Assembly (NCBI RefSeq): GCF_963675985.1
Contig: NZ_OY780957.1
Location: 682,001 to 746,000 of the forward strand
Direction of reading: 5' to 3'
Source: an uncultured Roseibium sp.
GTDB lineage: Bacteria > Pseudomonadota > Alphaproteobacteria > Rhizobiales > Stappiaceae
DNA: 64,000 bases
Part shown: positions 16,959 to 25,659 of the stretch, piece by piece
Layout of the letters: every line of letters starts with the position of its first letter
Position numbering within the stretch: the first letter of the stretch is position 1
Notes under the pieces: model-generated
Databases searched by the model: none
What the model saw: only the letters and a program-made list of their open reading frames with translations
What the model was told of the DNA's origin: nothing
Position numbers and translations under genes: made by a program

Positions 16959-17246
16959 ATGTCCCCCCTCCCCCTTGTCATTGCATTTGCGGTCGGCGCG
17001 ATCCTGGGCGCCGCCTATTTCGTGATGTTGTGGTTTGCCGTCCGCAGCTTCACCGGCGGCGGACCGGGATGGATCTTTGCCGCCAGCACCGTCGGACGGC
17101 TTGCGCTGGTCGGTGGAGCCATGGCGTGGTTCGTCCTCGGCAAGTTCGGGCTTTATGAACTGGCGGCCGCCGTTGCGGGCTTCATCATCGTCCGTTTCTC
17201 GGCGACGCGCATCGCCAAACAGAAAAATCCTGAAGGTACCCGGTAA
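16959..17246 (+). CDS. atpR: N-ATPase accessory membrane protein AtpR
   Basis: 95 residues with three hydrophobic segments (LPLVIAFAVGAILGAAYFVML; WIFAASTVGRLALVGGAMAWF; LYELAAAVAGFIIVRFSATRI). This matches the AtpR subunit unique to N-ATPases. It has been suggested to help rotor-ring assembly, but its role is not well established. The ATG at 16959 is chosen over a TTG at 16923 because the membrane domain begins there. The stop overlaps the atpB start (TAATG). Confidence 0.88.
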   Translation: MSPLPLVIAFAVGAILGAAYFVMLWFAVRSFTGGGPGWIFAASTVGRLALVGGAMAWFVLGKFGLYELAAAVAGFIIVRFSATRIAKQKNPEGTR

Positions 17247-17974
17247 TGGAAATCAGTCCGGACCAGTGGATCATTTACGAATGGCACGGCCTCACGCTGA
17301 ACGCGACGATCGTGTTCACCTGGGCCATCATGGCCCTGCTGGTGGTCGGGTCCTGGTCGATCACCTCCCGCCTGTCCGAAGGGGAAACCGTCTCCCGCTG
17401 GCAGGTGCTGCTGGAAGTGATCGTCAGCGGCATTCGCGATCAGATCGCCGACATCGGCGCCGGAGACCCGTTGCGCTATCTCCCGTTCATCGGAACCCTG
17501 TTCCTGTTCATCGCGACCTCGAACCTGCTCACCATCCTGCCATGGTACGAACCGCCGACCGGCTCCCTGTCGACGACGGCGGCCCTGGCCATCTGCGTCC
17601 TAATCGCGGTCCCGATGTTTTCCATCGCCAAGGGAGGCCTGCTCGCCTATCTGCGCAGCTACGCCGAACCGACCTTCATGATGCTGCCGTTCAACGTCAT
17701 CGGCGAGCTGTCGCGGACGCTGGCCCTTGCCGTCCGCCTCTACGGCAACATCATGAGCGGCTCGATCATCGTCGGCATTCTGATCAGCATCGCCCCCTTC
17801 TTCTTTCCCATCATCATGCAGCTTCTCGGCCTGCTCACCGGTCTGGTCCAGGCCTACATCTTCGCGGTTCTGGCGATGGTCTACATCGCCTCCGCCTCGA
17901 AAACCCACCGGCACGGACCAAAAGAAACGGAAGCCGCCGGCCCCTCATACGAAATCCAAAATCCGGGAGAATGA
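17246..17974 (+). CDS. atpB: N-ATPase Fo subunit a
   Basis: A 242-residue integral membrane stator subunit that provides the ion half-channels. The essential Arg lies in ALAVRLYGNIMSG (R164), the counterpart of E. coli R210. An upstream helix pair, RYLPFIGTLFLFIATSNLLTILP, is conserved. The C-terminal helix contains GLVQAYIFAVLAMVYIASA. The start overlaps the atpR stop by one base. Confidence 0.94.
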   Translation: MEISPDQWIIYEWHGLTLNATIVFTWAIMALLVVGSWSITSRLSEGETVSRWQVLLEVIVSGIRDQIADIGAGDPLRYLPFIGTLFLFIATSNLLTILPWYEPPTGSLSTTAALAICVLIAVPMFSIAKGGLLAYLRSYAEPTFMMLPFNVIGELSRTLALAVRLYGNIMSGSIIVGILISIAPFFFPIIMQLLGLLTGLVQAYIFAVLAMVYIASASKTHRHGPKETEAAGPSYEIQNPGE

Positions 17975-17976
17975 AT

Positions 17977-18255
17977 ATGGAACAAATTCCATGGATCGAA
18001 ATCGTGTCCATTTTCACCGCCGGCATGACGACCATGTTCGGCGCCATCGGCCCGGCACTCGCCGAAGGCCGGGCGGCCTCCCAGGCGCTGCTTGCCATCG
18101 CCCAGCAGCCGGATGCGTCCAGTACGATCACCAGGACGCTTTTCGTCAGTCTGGCCATGATCGAGTCGACGGCGATCTACTGTTTCGTGGTCTCCATGAT
18201 ACTCCTGTTCGCCAACCCTTATGTCACGCAAGCCACGACCGTAGCCGGAGGATGA
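17977..18255 (+). CDS. atpE: N-ATPase Fo subunit c (rotor ring)
   Basis: A 92-residue hairpin of two membrane helices around the loop AIAQQPDASS. The ion site in helix 2 is IESTAIYCF (E63, S64, T65, Y68), which matches the EST..Y Na+-site pattern of Ilyobacter-type rings. Helix 1 has a second carboxylate, E30 (GPALAEGRAAS), where the Na+-ring Gln usually sits. The start is ATG 17977 because GGGAGA ends 7 nt upstream; the alternative ATG 17971 overlaps the atpB stop but is too close to that RBS. Whether the coupling ion is Na+ or H+ cannot be fixed from sequence. Confidence 0.94.
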   Translation: MEQIPWIEIVSIFTAGMTTMFGAIGPALAEGRAASQALLAIAQQPDASSTITRTLFVSLAMIESTAIYCFVVSMILLFANPYVTQATTVAGG

Positions 18256-18259
18256 TCCC

Positions 18260-19057
18260 TTGCAGCTCGACTGGCTGACGATCGCCGCGCAGATCGCGAA
18301 TTTCCTGGTGCTGATCTGGCTGCTGCAGCGTTTCCTGTACACGCCGATCACGCGTGCCATGGCAAAACGCGAAGCCCGGATCGAGGAACGCCTCGCCGAT
18401 GCCCGCAAGCAAAGGCAGGAAGCGGAGCAGGAAGCCAAAACCTTGCGCGAACGGCAGCAGGAACTCGACGCACGTGCCGAGGAGGTCCTGGCGACGGCCC
18501 GGCGCGAAGCCGAAGCGCTGAAGGACCGGCTGGAACAGGACGTTCGCAAGGAATACGACGAAAAGCGGAACGACTGGCGGGAGCACCTGGAAGAGGAAAA
18601 GGCCGAACTGGTCCGCCAGCTGCGCAAACGCATGTCCGGCCAGGTGGTGAAGGTCGTCCGCCGCGCCTTGTCCGATTTCGCCGACGCGGACCTGGCCTCC
18701 CAGGTTGCCAGTGAATTCGCCCGGCGCCTGGAAACGCTGGAGGAGGACGACAGAAAGCGTCTTTCCAGGACCGCCGGTCGGCCCGGCGCCCAGGCTCTGG
18801 TCGAAAGCGGCATCGATCTGCCGGCCGCCGCGCGCAGCCGCATCACAAGCGCAATTCACGACAATCTGGGCTCCGGCGTCGAAACCGACTACCGAACCGA
18901 TGAAGATGTGGTGCTCGGCATCCGCCTGACCCTGGGCGAGGAAATCGTAGAGTGGTCGGCCGGCAACTATCTGGACAAGCTTGACGACCTTGTTCGCGAC
19001 ACCCTGGACGCGGCAGGCTTGGGCGAACGAGAGCCCGAAGCGAGGTCCAATGCCTGA
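18260..19057 (+). CDS. atpF: N-ATPase Fo subunit b (extended)
   Basis: 265 residues. One N-terminal membrane helix (LTIAAQIANFLVLIWLLQRFLY) is followed by a long charged coiled coil of about 110 residues and a globular C-terminal 100 residues. A normal b subunit is about 160 residues. The extra C-terminal part probably takes over the role of delta, for which no separate gene is present here. The start is TTG at 18260, with GGAGGATG just upstream in the end of atpE; this is the only start that fits the family N-terminus. Confidence 0.9.
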   Translation: MQLDWLTIAAQIANFLVLIWLLQRFLYTPITRAMAKREARIEERLADARKQRQEAEQEAKTLRERQQELDARAEEVLATARREAEALKDRLEQDVRKEYDEKRNDWREHLEEEKAELVRQLRKRMSGQVVKVVRRALSDFADADLASQVASEFARRLETLEEDDRKRLSRTAGRPGAQALVESGIDLPAAARSRITSAIHDNLGSGVETDYRTDEDVVLGIRLTLGEEIVEWSAGNYLDKLDDLVRDTLDAAGLGEREPEARSNA

Positions 19058-20585
19058 TCTACCTGGAAACCTGACTGGCAAACTGTTCGACGAGATGGAT
19101 GAGGTCCTGGAAAAGACCGAAGCCAAACTGGAAATCGCGGATATCGCACATGTCCTCAGTGTAGGCAGCGGAATTGCCGAAATCGCCGGTTTCTCGGATC
19201 TTTACGCCGACGAACTCGTCTCCTTCTCCCACGGCGAAATGGGAATTGCCTCCAGCCTCCGCGAGGAACGGACCGGCGTGATCGTGCTCGGTCCGACGGA
19301 GCACATCCGCCCCGGCGACACGGTGCTGCGCACCCGACGGGTCGTGGATGTGCCGGTCGGAGAGGCCCTGCTCGGCCGGGTGGTCGATCCGTTGGGGCAG
19401 CCGCTGGACGATGGCAAGGCCATCCGGGCCGAGGTCCGGTTGCCGATCGAGCGTCCCGCCTTGCCGATCATGCATCGCGCGCCGGTCATCGTGCCGCTGC
19501 AGACCGGGATCAAGGCCATCGACGCGGCCATCCCGATCGGGCGCGGCCAGCGGGAGCTGATCCTCGGAGACAGGCAGACGGGCAAGACCGCGATTGCCGT
19601 CGATACCATCCTGAACCAGCACGACAGCGGGGTCATCTCGATCTATTGCGCCATCGGCCAGCGGGCCTCCGCGGTCGCCCGTGTGATCCAGGCCCTGCGG
19701 GAAGGCAACGCGCTGGAGCGGACCATCGTCGTCGTCGCCAGTGCCGACGAGGCCCCTGGGCTGCAGTTCGTCGCGCCCTATGTCGCGACATCCATGGCCG
19801 AGCATTTCATGGAAAAGGGCCGGGACGTCCTGGTCGTCTACGACGATCTGACCCGCCATGCCCGCGCCTACCGGGAACTGTCATTGCTACTGCGGCGCCC
19901 GCCGGGGCGTGAGGCCTATCCGGGAGATATCTTCTATATCCATTCAAGGCTTCTGGAGCGCTCCGCCAGACGCAGGGATGAATACGGCGGCGGATCCGTC
20001 ACCGCCCTGCCCATCATCGAAACCCAGGCGCAGAACATCTCGGCCTACGTGCCGACCAACCTGATCTCGATCACCGACGGACAGATCTACCTGTCGCCGG
20101 GCCTGTTCGAAAAAGGCCAGCTTCCGGCTATCGACATCGGCGAGTCCGTCAGCCGCGTCGGCGGCAAGACCCAACTTCCCGCCTATCGTTCGGTCGCAGG
20201 CGATCTGCGCCTGTTCTATGCCCAGTTCGAGGAGCTGGAGAGCTTCGCCCGCTTCGGCACCCAGATCGACCCGGAAACCCGGATGAAAATCGACCGGGGT
20301 CTGAGGGTCCGCGAAATCCTCAAGCAGAACGAACATGTGCACATGTCGGTCGTCGATCAGGTCGTCGCGCTGCTGGCTTCGACCAGCGGCCTGTTCGACC
20401 GCATCCCGCCGGAAAAGATCGCGGAGGCAGAGAAGCGCGTCTGCGAAGCCGCGAGCCGGCATTGCCCGGAGATCTGCACCCGCGTTCAAGGCGGCGAAGA
20501 ACTGGGCGAGGATGACCGCGACAGCCTGATCGAAACAATGAAGCAGGCACTGCAGACCTTGCTGCCCGAAACCGGCGGGAACTAG
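19050..20585 (+). CDS. atpA: N-ATPase F1 subunit alpha
   Basis: A 511-residue non-catalytic nucleotide-binding subunit. The P-loop GDRQTGKTAIAVDTILNQ is near residue 170, and the family signature region around SITDGQIYLSPGLFEKGQLPAIDIGESVSRVGGK is present. The start MPDLPGNL (19050) lies 8 bp inside atpF, with GAGG upstream. An in-frame earlier ATG (18981) is embedded in atpF and is rejected. Confidence 0.96.
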   Translation: MPDLPGNLTGKLFDEMDEVLEKTEAKLEIADIAHVLSVGSGIAEIAGFSDLYADELVSFSHGEMGIASSLREERTGVIVLGPTEHIRPGDTVLRTRRVVDVPVGEALLGRVVDPLGQPLDDGKAIRAEVRLPIERPALPIMHRAPVIVPLQTGIKAIDAAIPIGRGQRELILGDRQTGKTAIAVDTILNQHDSGVISIYCAIGQRASAVARVIQALREGNALERTIVVVASADEAPGLQFVAPYVATSMAEHFMEKGRDVLVVYDDLTRHARAYRELSLLLRRPPGREAYPGDIFYIHSRLLERSARRRDEYGGGSVTALPIIETQAQNISAYVPTNLISITDGQIYLSPGLFEKGQLPAIDIGESVSRVGGKTQLPAYRSVAGDLRLFYAQFEELESFARFGTQIDPETRMKIDRGLRVREILKQNEHVHMSVVDQVVALLASTSGLFDRIPPEKIAEAEKRVCEAASRHCPEICTRVQGGEELGEDDRDSLIETMKQALQTLLPETGGN

Positions 20586-20590
20586 TCGCG

Positions 20591-21499
20591 ATGGAAACGC
20601 TCGAGGCGCTATCGGAACGCCTGCACACCACAGAGGAAATCCAGTCCATCGTCCGCACGATGAAGGCGCTGTCGTCCGTCAACATCCGGCAATACGAACA
20701 TGCGGTGACGGCGATCGCCGACTACGAACGCACAATCACCCTGGGTCTGCAGGTGGTTCTGCGCAATCGCAGGAACAAGGCGGAACCGCTCGACCTGACC
20801 GGCCCCGCCGGCAAAACCGGACACCGTCGCGCCCTCATCGTCGTCGGCTCCGACAGGGGCCTGTGCGGCCGCTTCAATGACCGGATCGCAGAATTCGCCG
20901 CCGAACGGCTGGAAACGGAAGCAAAAGCGCCTGACGAGAAACCGCCGTTCATTTGCGTCGTCGGCGTTCGCGCCGCCGCCCGCCTGGAAGCTCTGGACCG
21001 GCCCGCGGACAGGCTGTTCACCCTGCCCGGATCGGTCGAAGGCCTGATCGATTCGGTCCAGTCAATCGTCGTTGAGCTCGACCGCTGGGTCCTGGAGGAA
21101 AGCGTTGGCCCCGTCGCGCTGGTCTATAACCGCAGGTCCGACAACGCGCTCGCGGAGACGACGCACAAGGAGGTTCTGCCGATCTCGCAGGCCTATCTGG
21201 ACCGGCTCGCCACCACACCCTGGCCCTCGAACCGTCTTCCCATGTACCGGATGGACGAAGGTGACCTGTTTTCCTGGCTGATCCGGCAGCACCTGACCCT
21301 CGTTCTTTACGCAGCCCTTGCGGAATCCCTGGCAAGCGAGCATGCCTCGCGGCTTGCCGCCATGCAGAATGCGGAACGCAACATCGACGAGCGCCGGGAA
21401 AACCTGCTTGCCGAATACCGCAAAAAACGGCAGGAAACGATCACGAACGAACTGCTCGAAGTGGTCGCCGGATCGGAGGCGATCCGGAAGAAGAAATAG
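20591..21499 (+). CDS. atpG: N-ATPase F1 subunit gamma
   Basis: A 302-residue central-stalk subunit with long N- and C-terminal helices (LHTTEEIQSIVRTMKALSSVN at the start; ASRLAAMQNAERNIDERREN near the end) and the mid-domain IVVGSDRGLCGRFND. It starts 5 bp after atpA and closes the canonical D-C-Q-R-B-E-F-A-G set. Confidence 0.93.
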   Translation: METLEALSERLHTTEEIQSIVRTMKALSSVNIRQYEHAVTAIADYERTITLGLQVVLRNRRNKAEPLDLTGPAGKTGHRRALIVVGSDRGLCGRFNDRIAEFAAERLETEAKAPDEKPPFICVVGVRAAARLEALDRPADRLFTLPGSVEGLIDSVQSIVVELDRWVLEESVGPVALVYNRRSDNALAETTHKEVLPISQAYLDRLATTPWPSNRLPMYRMDEGDLFSWLIRQHLTLVLYAALAESLASEHASRLAAMQNAERNIDERRENLLAEYRKKRQETITNELLEVVAGSEAIRKKK

Positions 21500-21539
21500 C
21501 GCAGCCGCTAAGAATAACCGGGCTGCAGAGGACCGAGAC

Positions 21540-22202
21540 ATGCCGCAGGACAGCCTGATTTCGGGTCTGCTACGCCGATACGGGGAAACCTATTCCAGCG
21601 AACTGGGACTGGATCTGTCCGGCAATATTCCAGCGCATCTGTTCCGCTGGCTGTGCGCATGCCTGCTCATGAGCGCCCCCATTTCCGCCCGTCTCGCCAT
21701 GCGCGCCACAAGAGCGCTGGCGGACAAGGGCTGGACGACGCCGGCCAAACTTGCCCTCAGCCACTGGGCCGACAGGAAAAGCGTTCTGACGGCGGCCGGT
21801 TATGCGCGCTTCGACGAAAAGTCGGCGACACTCCTCGGCGAACTCGCCGAAAAGATCATGACCGACTATGACGGCGATCTGCGCGCCCTGCGCGAAAGGG
21901 CCCACCGGGATCCGCTGACGGAACGAAAGCTCCTGAAGGAGTTCAAGGGGATCGGCGATGTTGGCGCAGATATCTTCTGCCGCGAGACTCAGGTCGTCTG
22001 GAAGGAACTCTATCCTTTTACAGACGACAGAACCTACGCGGCCGCCCGCTCGCTCGGCCTGCCGGAAGATGCCACCTACCTGTCCGCACTGGTCGAGCCC
22101 GAGAAATTTCCGGACCTGCTGTCGGCCCTGATCAGGGCCGACACGGCAGGTGAAACAGCGGCCTCTCTCGGGCTATCGGACCGGACGCCGAAAGACGACT
22201 AG
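21540..22202 (+). CDS. Helix-hairpin-helix (endonuclease III-like) protein
   Basis: A 220-residue protein with a helix-hairpin-helix, LLKEFKGIGDVGADIFCRE near residues 130-148, followed by LYPFTDDRTYAAARSLGLP, resembling the HhH-GPD DNA-glycosylase fold. The Fe-S cysteine quartet of Nth is absent. The ATG at 21540 is 40 bp after atpG on the same strand, so it may be co-transcribed with the ATPase. A link between a DNA-binding HhH protein and an ATPase is not explained by known biology. It could be an active base-excision enzyme or only a DNA-binding relative. Confidence 0.75.
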   Translation: MPQDSLISGLLRRYGETYSSELGLDLSGNIPAHLFRWLCACLLMSAPISARLAMRATRALADKGWTTPAKLALSHWADRKSVLTAAGYARFDEKSATLLGELAEKIMTDYDGDLRALRERAHRDPLTERKLLKEFKGIGDVGADIFCRETQVVWKELYPFTDDRTYAAARSLGLPEDATYLSALVEPEKFPDLLSALIRADTAGETAASLGLSDRTPKDD

Positions 22203-22214
22203 AGCATCGGCGTC

Positions 22215-23801
22215 TCAGCTCGCGCCGATGGCCTTTGCCAGAATCCCGTCCGCACTGCCTTCGTCGCCGGACCAGGCGACGAACTGATCCGGCCTTATCA
22301 GGATAAGCGAGGCACCGTAGGCGAGGACCAGGTCGGGCGCATCCACTTCGACGATCGTCAACGGAATGGTCCGCTCACCCGCCGATTGGCGGAACGCTTC
22401 GACGAGGGCACCATCCCCCTTGATCGAAACAAGCGTGAAGCCTTCGCCCAGCACCTCGAAGATATTCCGCCCGTCCGGCAGGAGCTGAGGGGCAAGGTGA
22501 TGACCGGGACGGGCCTTGAAGTCATGGGTGCCCTTCGCGCTCGGCACGGCACCCGCAGGGCTTCCCGTGATAATGGGCGAACCTTCGTAATTCGGCTCGA
22601 AGGAGTTCACGTCCGCCGTATCTTCACTGCGCTTGCTCCAGGCGGTCCGGAATTCTTCGACGTCCTTTTCGGGGCTGTAGCGGTTGAGGAAGGCACGGTC
22701 CTGTTCGATATAGTTGCCGATGAAGTCCGACGCCGTCGACGCGAACACCGGCCGCCGTTCGGCATCATAACTGTCCAGCAGTCCAGGTCCGGCCCAGCCC
22801 TTCAGGGTTGCCGCCAGTTTCCAGCCGAGGTTGCGGGCATCTTCGAGCCCGGAGTTCACACCGTAGCCGCCATAGGGCGGGTGACTGTGCGCGGCATCAC
22901 CGGCAATCAGGACCTTGCCCTTCCTGTAGGTGTCGGCAAGGGCGAAACGCAAGTCCCAGAAGCCGATATAGTCGAGATCAAGTTCGATCTCATGACCCAC
23001 CGCCTTCCGGACGAACGCCTTGAAGTCGAAATTGTCTTCCGTGGCATCGGCGGGAACCGGCGCATGGAAGAACCAGGACGTGCCGAGATCGACCCGGCCG
23101 AAGAACAGCCAGTAGCCGTCATAGTCCGGGTGCAGCACGTTGAAGAAGGCCTTGCCCGGATACCGTTCCAGAAGGTCGTGCAGCTCGGTGGAGGTGAAGA
23201 CCAGGAGAACCATCTTGCGGTCGTGATCGGCAAGGGTCTGAGGGATGTCCGCAGCCTGCCGGGTGAAGGAATGGCTGCCGTCGCATCCGACCGCGTAACG
23301 TCCGCGCAGGACCCGTTGTGCGGAGCCCCCGTGCTCGGTCGCCGTCACGGTGACGCCTTCGTCGTCCTGCGCGATATCCGTGCCGTCGAAGCCATAAAAA
23401 AGATCGATGGCATCGATTTCCGCTGCACGGGTGCGTAGCACGGCCTCCATGGCATATTGCGGCAGGCGCTCATTGGCGCTGTAGTAGTAATCCCTGACCG
23501 CGGCCCGGTTCAGCCAGTCGTAACTGTAGTCGTTCAGAAGCGTCCCGTAATTGGTCAGGCCGCCGATACCGGCGCCGCGCGGCACGGTGCGGGCATTGCG
23601 CAGCTCTTCCTCGCAGCCCCAGAAATGGAAATGCTCCATGGTGCGCTGGGTGAGGTTCTGACCCTTGGGGATCGGCTGAATGGTCTCGTATTTTTCCACC
23701 ACGGCGGAGGTGATGCCCTTAAGGCCGAGCTCAATTGCAAGCCCGACCCCGACGGGGCCTCCGCCGATGATGATCACATCGTGGGTAAACCGGTCCGACA
23801 T
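22215..23801 (-). CDS. FAD-dependent aromatic monooxygenase (PheA/TfdB/MhpA family)
   Basis: A 528-residue group A flavoprotein hydroxylase. Motifs are the dinucleotide fingerprint VIIIGGGPVGVGLAIELGLKG at the N-terminus, the DG motif AVGCDGSHSFTRQ near residue 170, and the GD motif VLIAGDAAHSHPPYGGYGVNSGL near 300. A C-terminal thioredoxin-like domain is followed to the stop. Such enzymes hydroxylate phenolic or N-heteroaromatic rings with NAD(P)H and O2. It is the last gene of an operon from the TAXI binding protein, 2 bp after the amidohydrolase. The substrate is unknown, and hydroxylation of an imported aromatic acid is the best guess. Confidence 0.88.
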   Translation of the reverse strand: MSDRFTHDVIIIGGGPVGVGLAIELGLKGITSAVVEKYETIQPIPKGQNLTQRTMEHFHFWGCEEELRNARTVPRGAGIGGLTNYGTLLNDYSYDWLNRAAVRDYYYSANERLPQYAMEAVLRTRAAEIDAIDLFYGFDGTDIAQDDEGVTVTATEHGGSAQRVLRGRYAVGCDGSHSFTRQAADIPQTLADHDRKMVLLVFTSTELHDLLERYPGKAFFNVLHPDYDGYWLFFGRVDLGTSWFFHAPVPADATEDNFDFKAFVRKAVGHEIELDLDYIGFWDLRFALADTYRKGKVLIAGDAAHSHPPYGGYGVNSGLEDARNLGWKLAATLKGWAGPGLLDSYDAERRPVFASTASDFIGNYIEQDRAFLNRYSPEKDVEEFRTAWSKRSEDTADVNSFEPNYEGSPIITGSPAGAVPSAKGTHDFKARPGHHLAPQLLPDGRNIFEVLGEGFTLVSIKGDGALVEAFRQSAGERTIPLTIVEVDAPDLVLAYGASLILIRPDQFVAWSGDEGSADGILAKAIGAS

Positions 23802-23803
23802 CG

Positions 23804-24820
23804 TTATCCCTTCAGACCGAGCAGGCGTTCGGTGTTGCCGTGGAACAGCTTCGCCCGGGTTTCCTCCGAAACGTCCAGCTCTTCCAGGATGCGGATCGTT
23901 TCGCGGATATACATCGGCCCCGCTTCCGGATCGAACGGCGCATCGGAGGCGAACACCACATGATCTTCTCCGAAAAACTCGATGGCATGCTCGATCGCCT
24001 TGCGGGACCCGAAGGTCGCCGTATCGGCATAGAAATCCTTGAAATACTCAAGATGCGGACGCTTCAGCGCCTTGCGCACGGCCGCCAGATCCTTGTTCGA
24101 GGTGCGCGCGCCCATCTGGTCCCAGCCCGGACCGACCCGGCCTTCGAAATAAGGCACCATGCCGCCGGCGTGGTGGGTGATCACGTTCAGGCCCGGATGC
24201 CGGTCGAAGACACCGGAGAAGACCAGACGCGCCATGGCGGCGGAAGTTTCATAGGGCCAGCCGAAGGTCCACCAGATCTCGTATTCGGATTCGTCCTCCG
24301 TCAGATAATCCGTGAAATTGGCGCCGCGGGCCGGATGCAGCCACACCGGCTTGCCCGCCTTCGCCATGTAGTCGAAGAACGGATCGAATTCCGGCAGGTC
24401 GAGCGGCTTGCCCGACACGTTGGTGAAGATCTGCATGCCCGAAGCGCCGAGATCCTCGATGGCGCGCCGGCTTTCTTCCACGACCGCATCCGGATTGCTC
24501 ATCGGGGCGGTGCCGATGAAAGCGGGAAACCGCTCGGGATACTTCTGGCACAACTCGGCCAGGGCATCGGAGCCGATACGGCTGAGTTCGAGCGCCTTTT
24601 CCGGGTTGCTGAGCTTTTCCAGCGGCGGCGATGCCAGCGAAAGAACCTGCTGGTAGTCGGGCCCGAACATGTCCATGACTTCGAACCGCCGGTCCAGCTC
24701 GGTCATCATCGGCACGTCGCCGGACCGCCGGGTGATGTCGGTCATTTCGCCGATGTGATCGATCAGGGCATCAAAGAAAGGCTTCGGCCAGATATGATTG
24801 AAGATGTCGAGTTTTCTCAC
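23804..24820 (-). CDS. Amidohydrolase-2 family (ACMSD-like) protein
   Basis: A 338-residue TIM-barrel protein of the ACMSD/resorcylate-decarboxylase group, which performs nonoxidative decarboxylation or C-C hydrolysis. Visible ligand regions are WLHPARG (His), VITHHAGGMVPYFEGR (His) and VFASDAPFDPEAGP (Asp). The N-terminal metal motif, normally D-x-H-x-H, reads DIFNHIWP, so the first His is Phe (residue 7) while the second is kept. It overlaps the IclR gene start region by 4 bp (ATGA) and precedes the FAD monooxygenase. It probably acts on a ring-derived carboxylate. Altered metal chemistry is possible. Confidence 0.85.
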   Translation of the reverse strand: MRKLDIFNHIWPKPFFDALIDHIGEMTDITRRSGDVPMMTELDRRFEVMDMFGPDYQQVLSLASPPLEKLSNPEKALELSRIGSDALAELCQKYPERFPAFIGTAPMSNPDAVVEESRRAIEDLGASGMQIFTNVSGKPLDLPEFDPFFDYMAKAGKPVWLHPARGANFTDYLTEDESEYEIWWTFGWPYETSAAMARLVFSGVFDRHPGLNVITHHAGGMVPYFEGRVGPGWDQMGARTSNKDLAAVRKALKRPHLEYFKDFYADTATFGSRKAIEHAIEFFGEDHVVFASDAPFDPEAGPMYIRETIRILEELDVSEETRAKLFHGNTERLLGLKG

Positions 24821-25659
24821 GTGTTTTCTCCCTGAGCAATCAAGCTGTTGTTCCGGCTATCGACCGGTTCCTGGTCTTTGGTTTCAGTTGGATCGTGCTG
24901 CAGTTCCGCAAGCTCGAAACTGATTTCTGCGGCTGCCTCACGAACGTTTTCGGCAATTTCCGTTTCCCTCAGCCCCTGTGCCTCCAGAGCCGTTTGCTCG
25001 ATGGTGATGCAGAGCGCGGCAATCGGCAGGCGACCGGAATCGAACACCGGCGCGGCAATCCCGACGACCCCGGGGGTGACTTCCCCATGCGCAATCGAAT
25101 ATCCGCGGCGGCGAATGGCCCGCATGGAATCGAGAACACTCTCGACGGTCGAACCGATCCCGATCTCGGTGAAGTCCTCCAGCGCGCCCGCGATGATCGG
25201 CTTCTGCTGGCGGCGCGGCAGGTTGGCGAGGATCGCGCGGGAAATGGCACCGCGGGCGAGCGGCATCGGCCGCCCTCTCGGGTAGCTCGACCGCGGATCG
25301 GGTATCGAGCAGGCCGAATGCACGCACAGGAGTTTCTTGCCGTAGTAACGTACCAGGAGCGACGAACACGGATAGCGGTTTGCGAGCATGTCGACCTGAT
25401 CGCGCCCGATCTCCACGACCGGATCCGAGCGGCGAACCAGGAAGTCCAGTTCCACCACGCGCGGCCCGAGCGTAAAGCCCCGCCCCGGCAGGGAGGTGAG
25501 GAAACCCGCGTCCTTCAAGGTGCGAAGATAGCGGTAGAGGGTCGGGCGCGTGTAGCCGAGCTCGGCCATGATTTCCTGCGGCGTCCACTCCAGCCTGTCC
25601 TCGGTGAACAGGTCCAGGATCGCGAACAACCGCTCGCCGCTTCCGGAAGAAACGCTCAT
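24817..25659 (-). CDS. IclR-family transcriptional regulator
   Basis: 280 residues. The N-terminal winged helix includes WTPQEIMAELGYTRPTLYRYLRTLKDAGFL, and the effector domain includes GIAAPVFDSGRLPIAALCITIE. IclR proteins govern aromatic and organic acid catabolism in response to the substrate. The start MSVSSGSG (25659) is chosen because its ATG overlaps the TGA of the TRAP permease gene (ATGA). It sits inside the operon it probably controls. Candidate operators are the palindromes at 28592-28613 and 28677-28702. Confidence 0.88.
   Translation of the reverse strand: MSVSSGSGERLFAILDLFTEDRLEWTPQEIMAELGYTRPTLYRYLRTLKDAGFLTSLPGRGFTLGPRVVELDFLVRRSDPVVEIGRDQVDMLANRYPCSSLLVRYYGKKLLCVHSACSIPDPRSSYPRGRPMPLARGAISRAILANLPRRQQKPIIAGALEDFTEIGIGSTVESVLDSMRAIRRRGYSIAHGEVTPGVVGIAAPVFDSGRLPIAALCITIEQTALEAQGLRETEIAENVREAAAEISFELAELQHDPTETKDQEPVDSRNNSLIAQGENT

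Noticed and set aside
22199..22212. CTAGAGCATCGG after the HhH gene as a repeat partner of 63387-63408
   Set aside because: Only one half is present and no hairpin forms; kept only as a remark.
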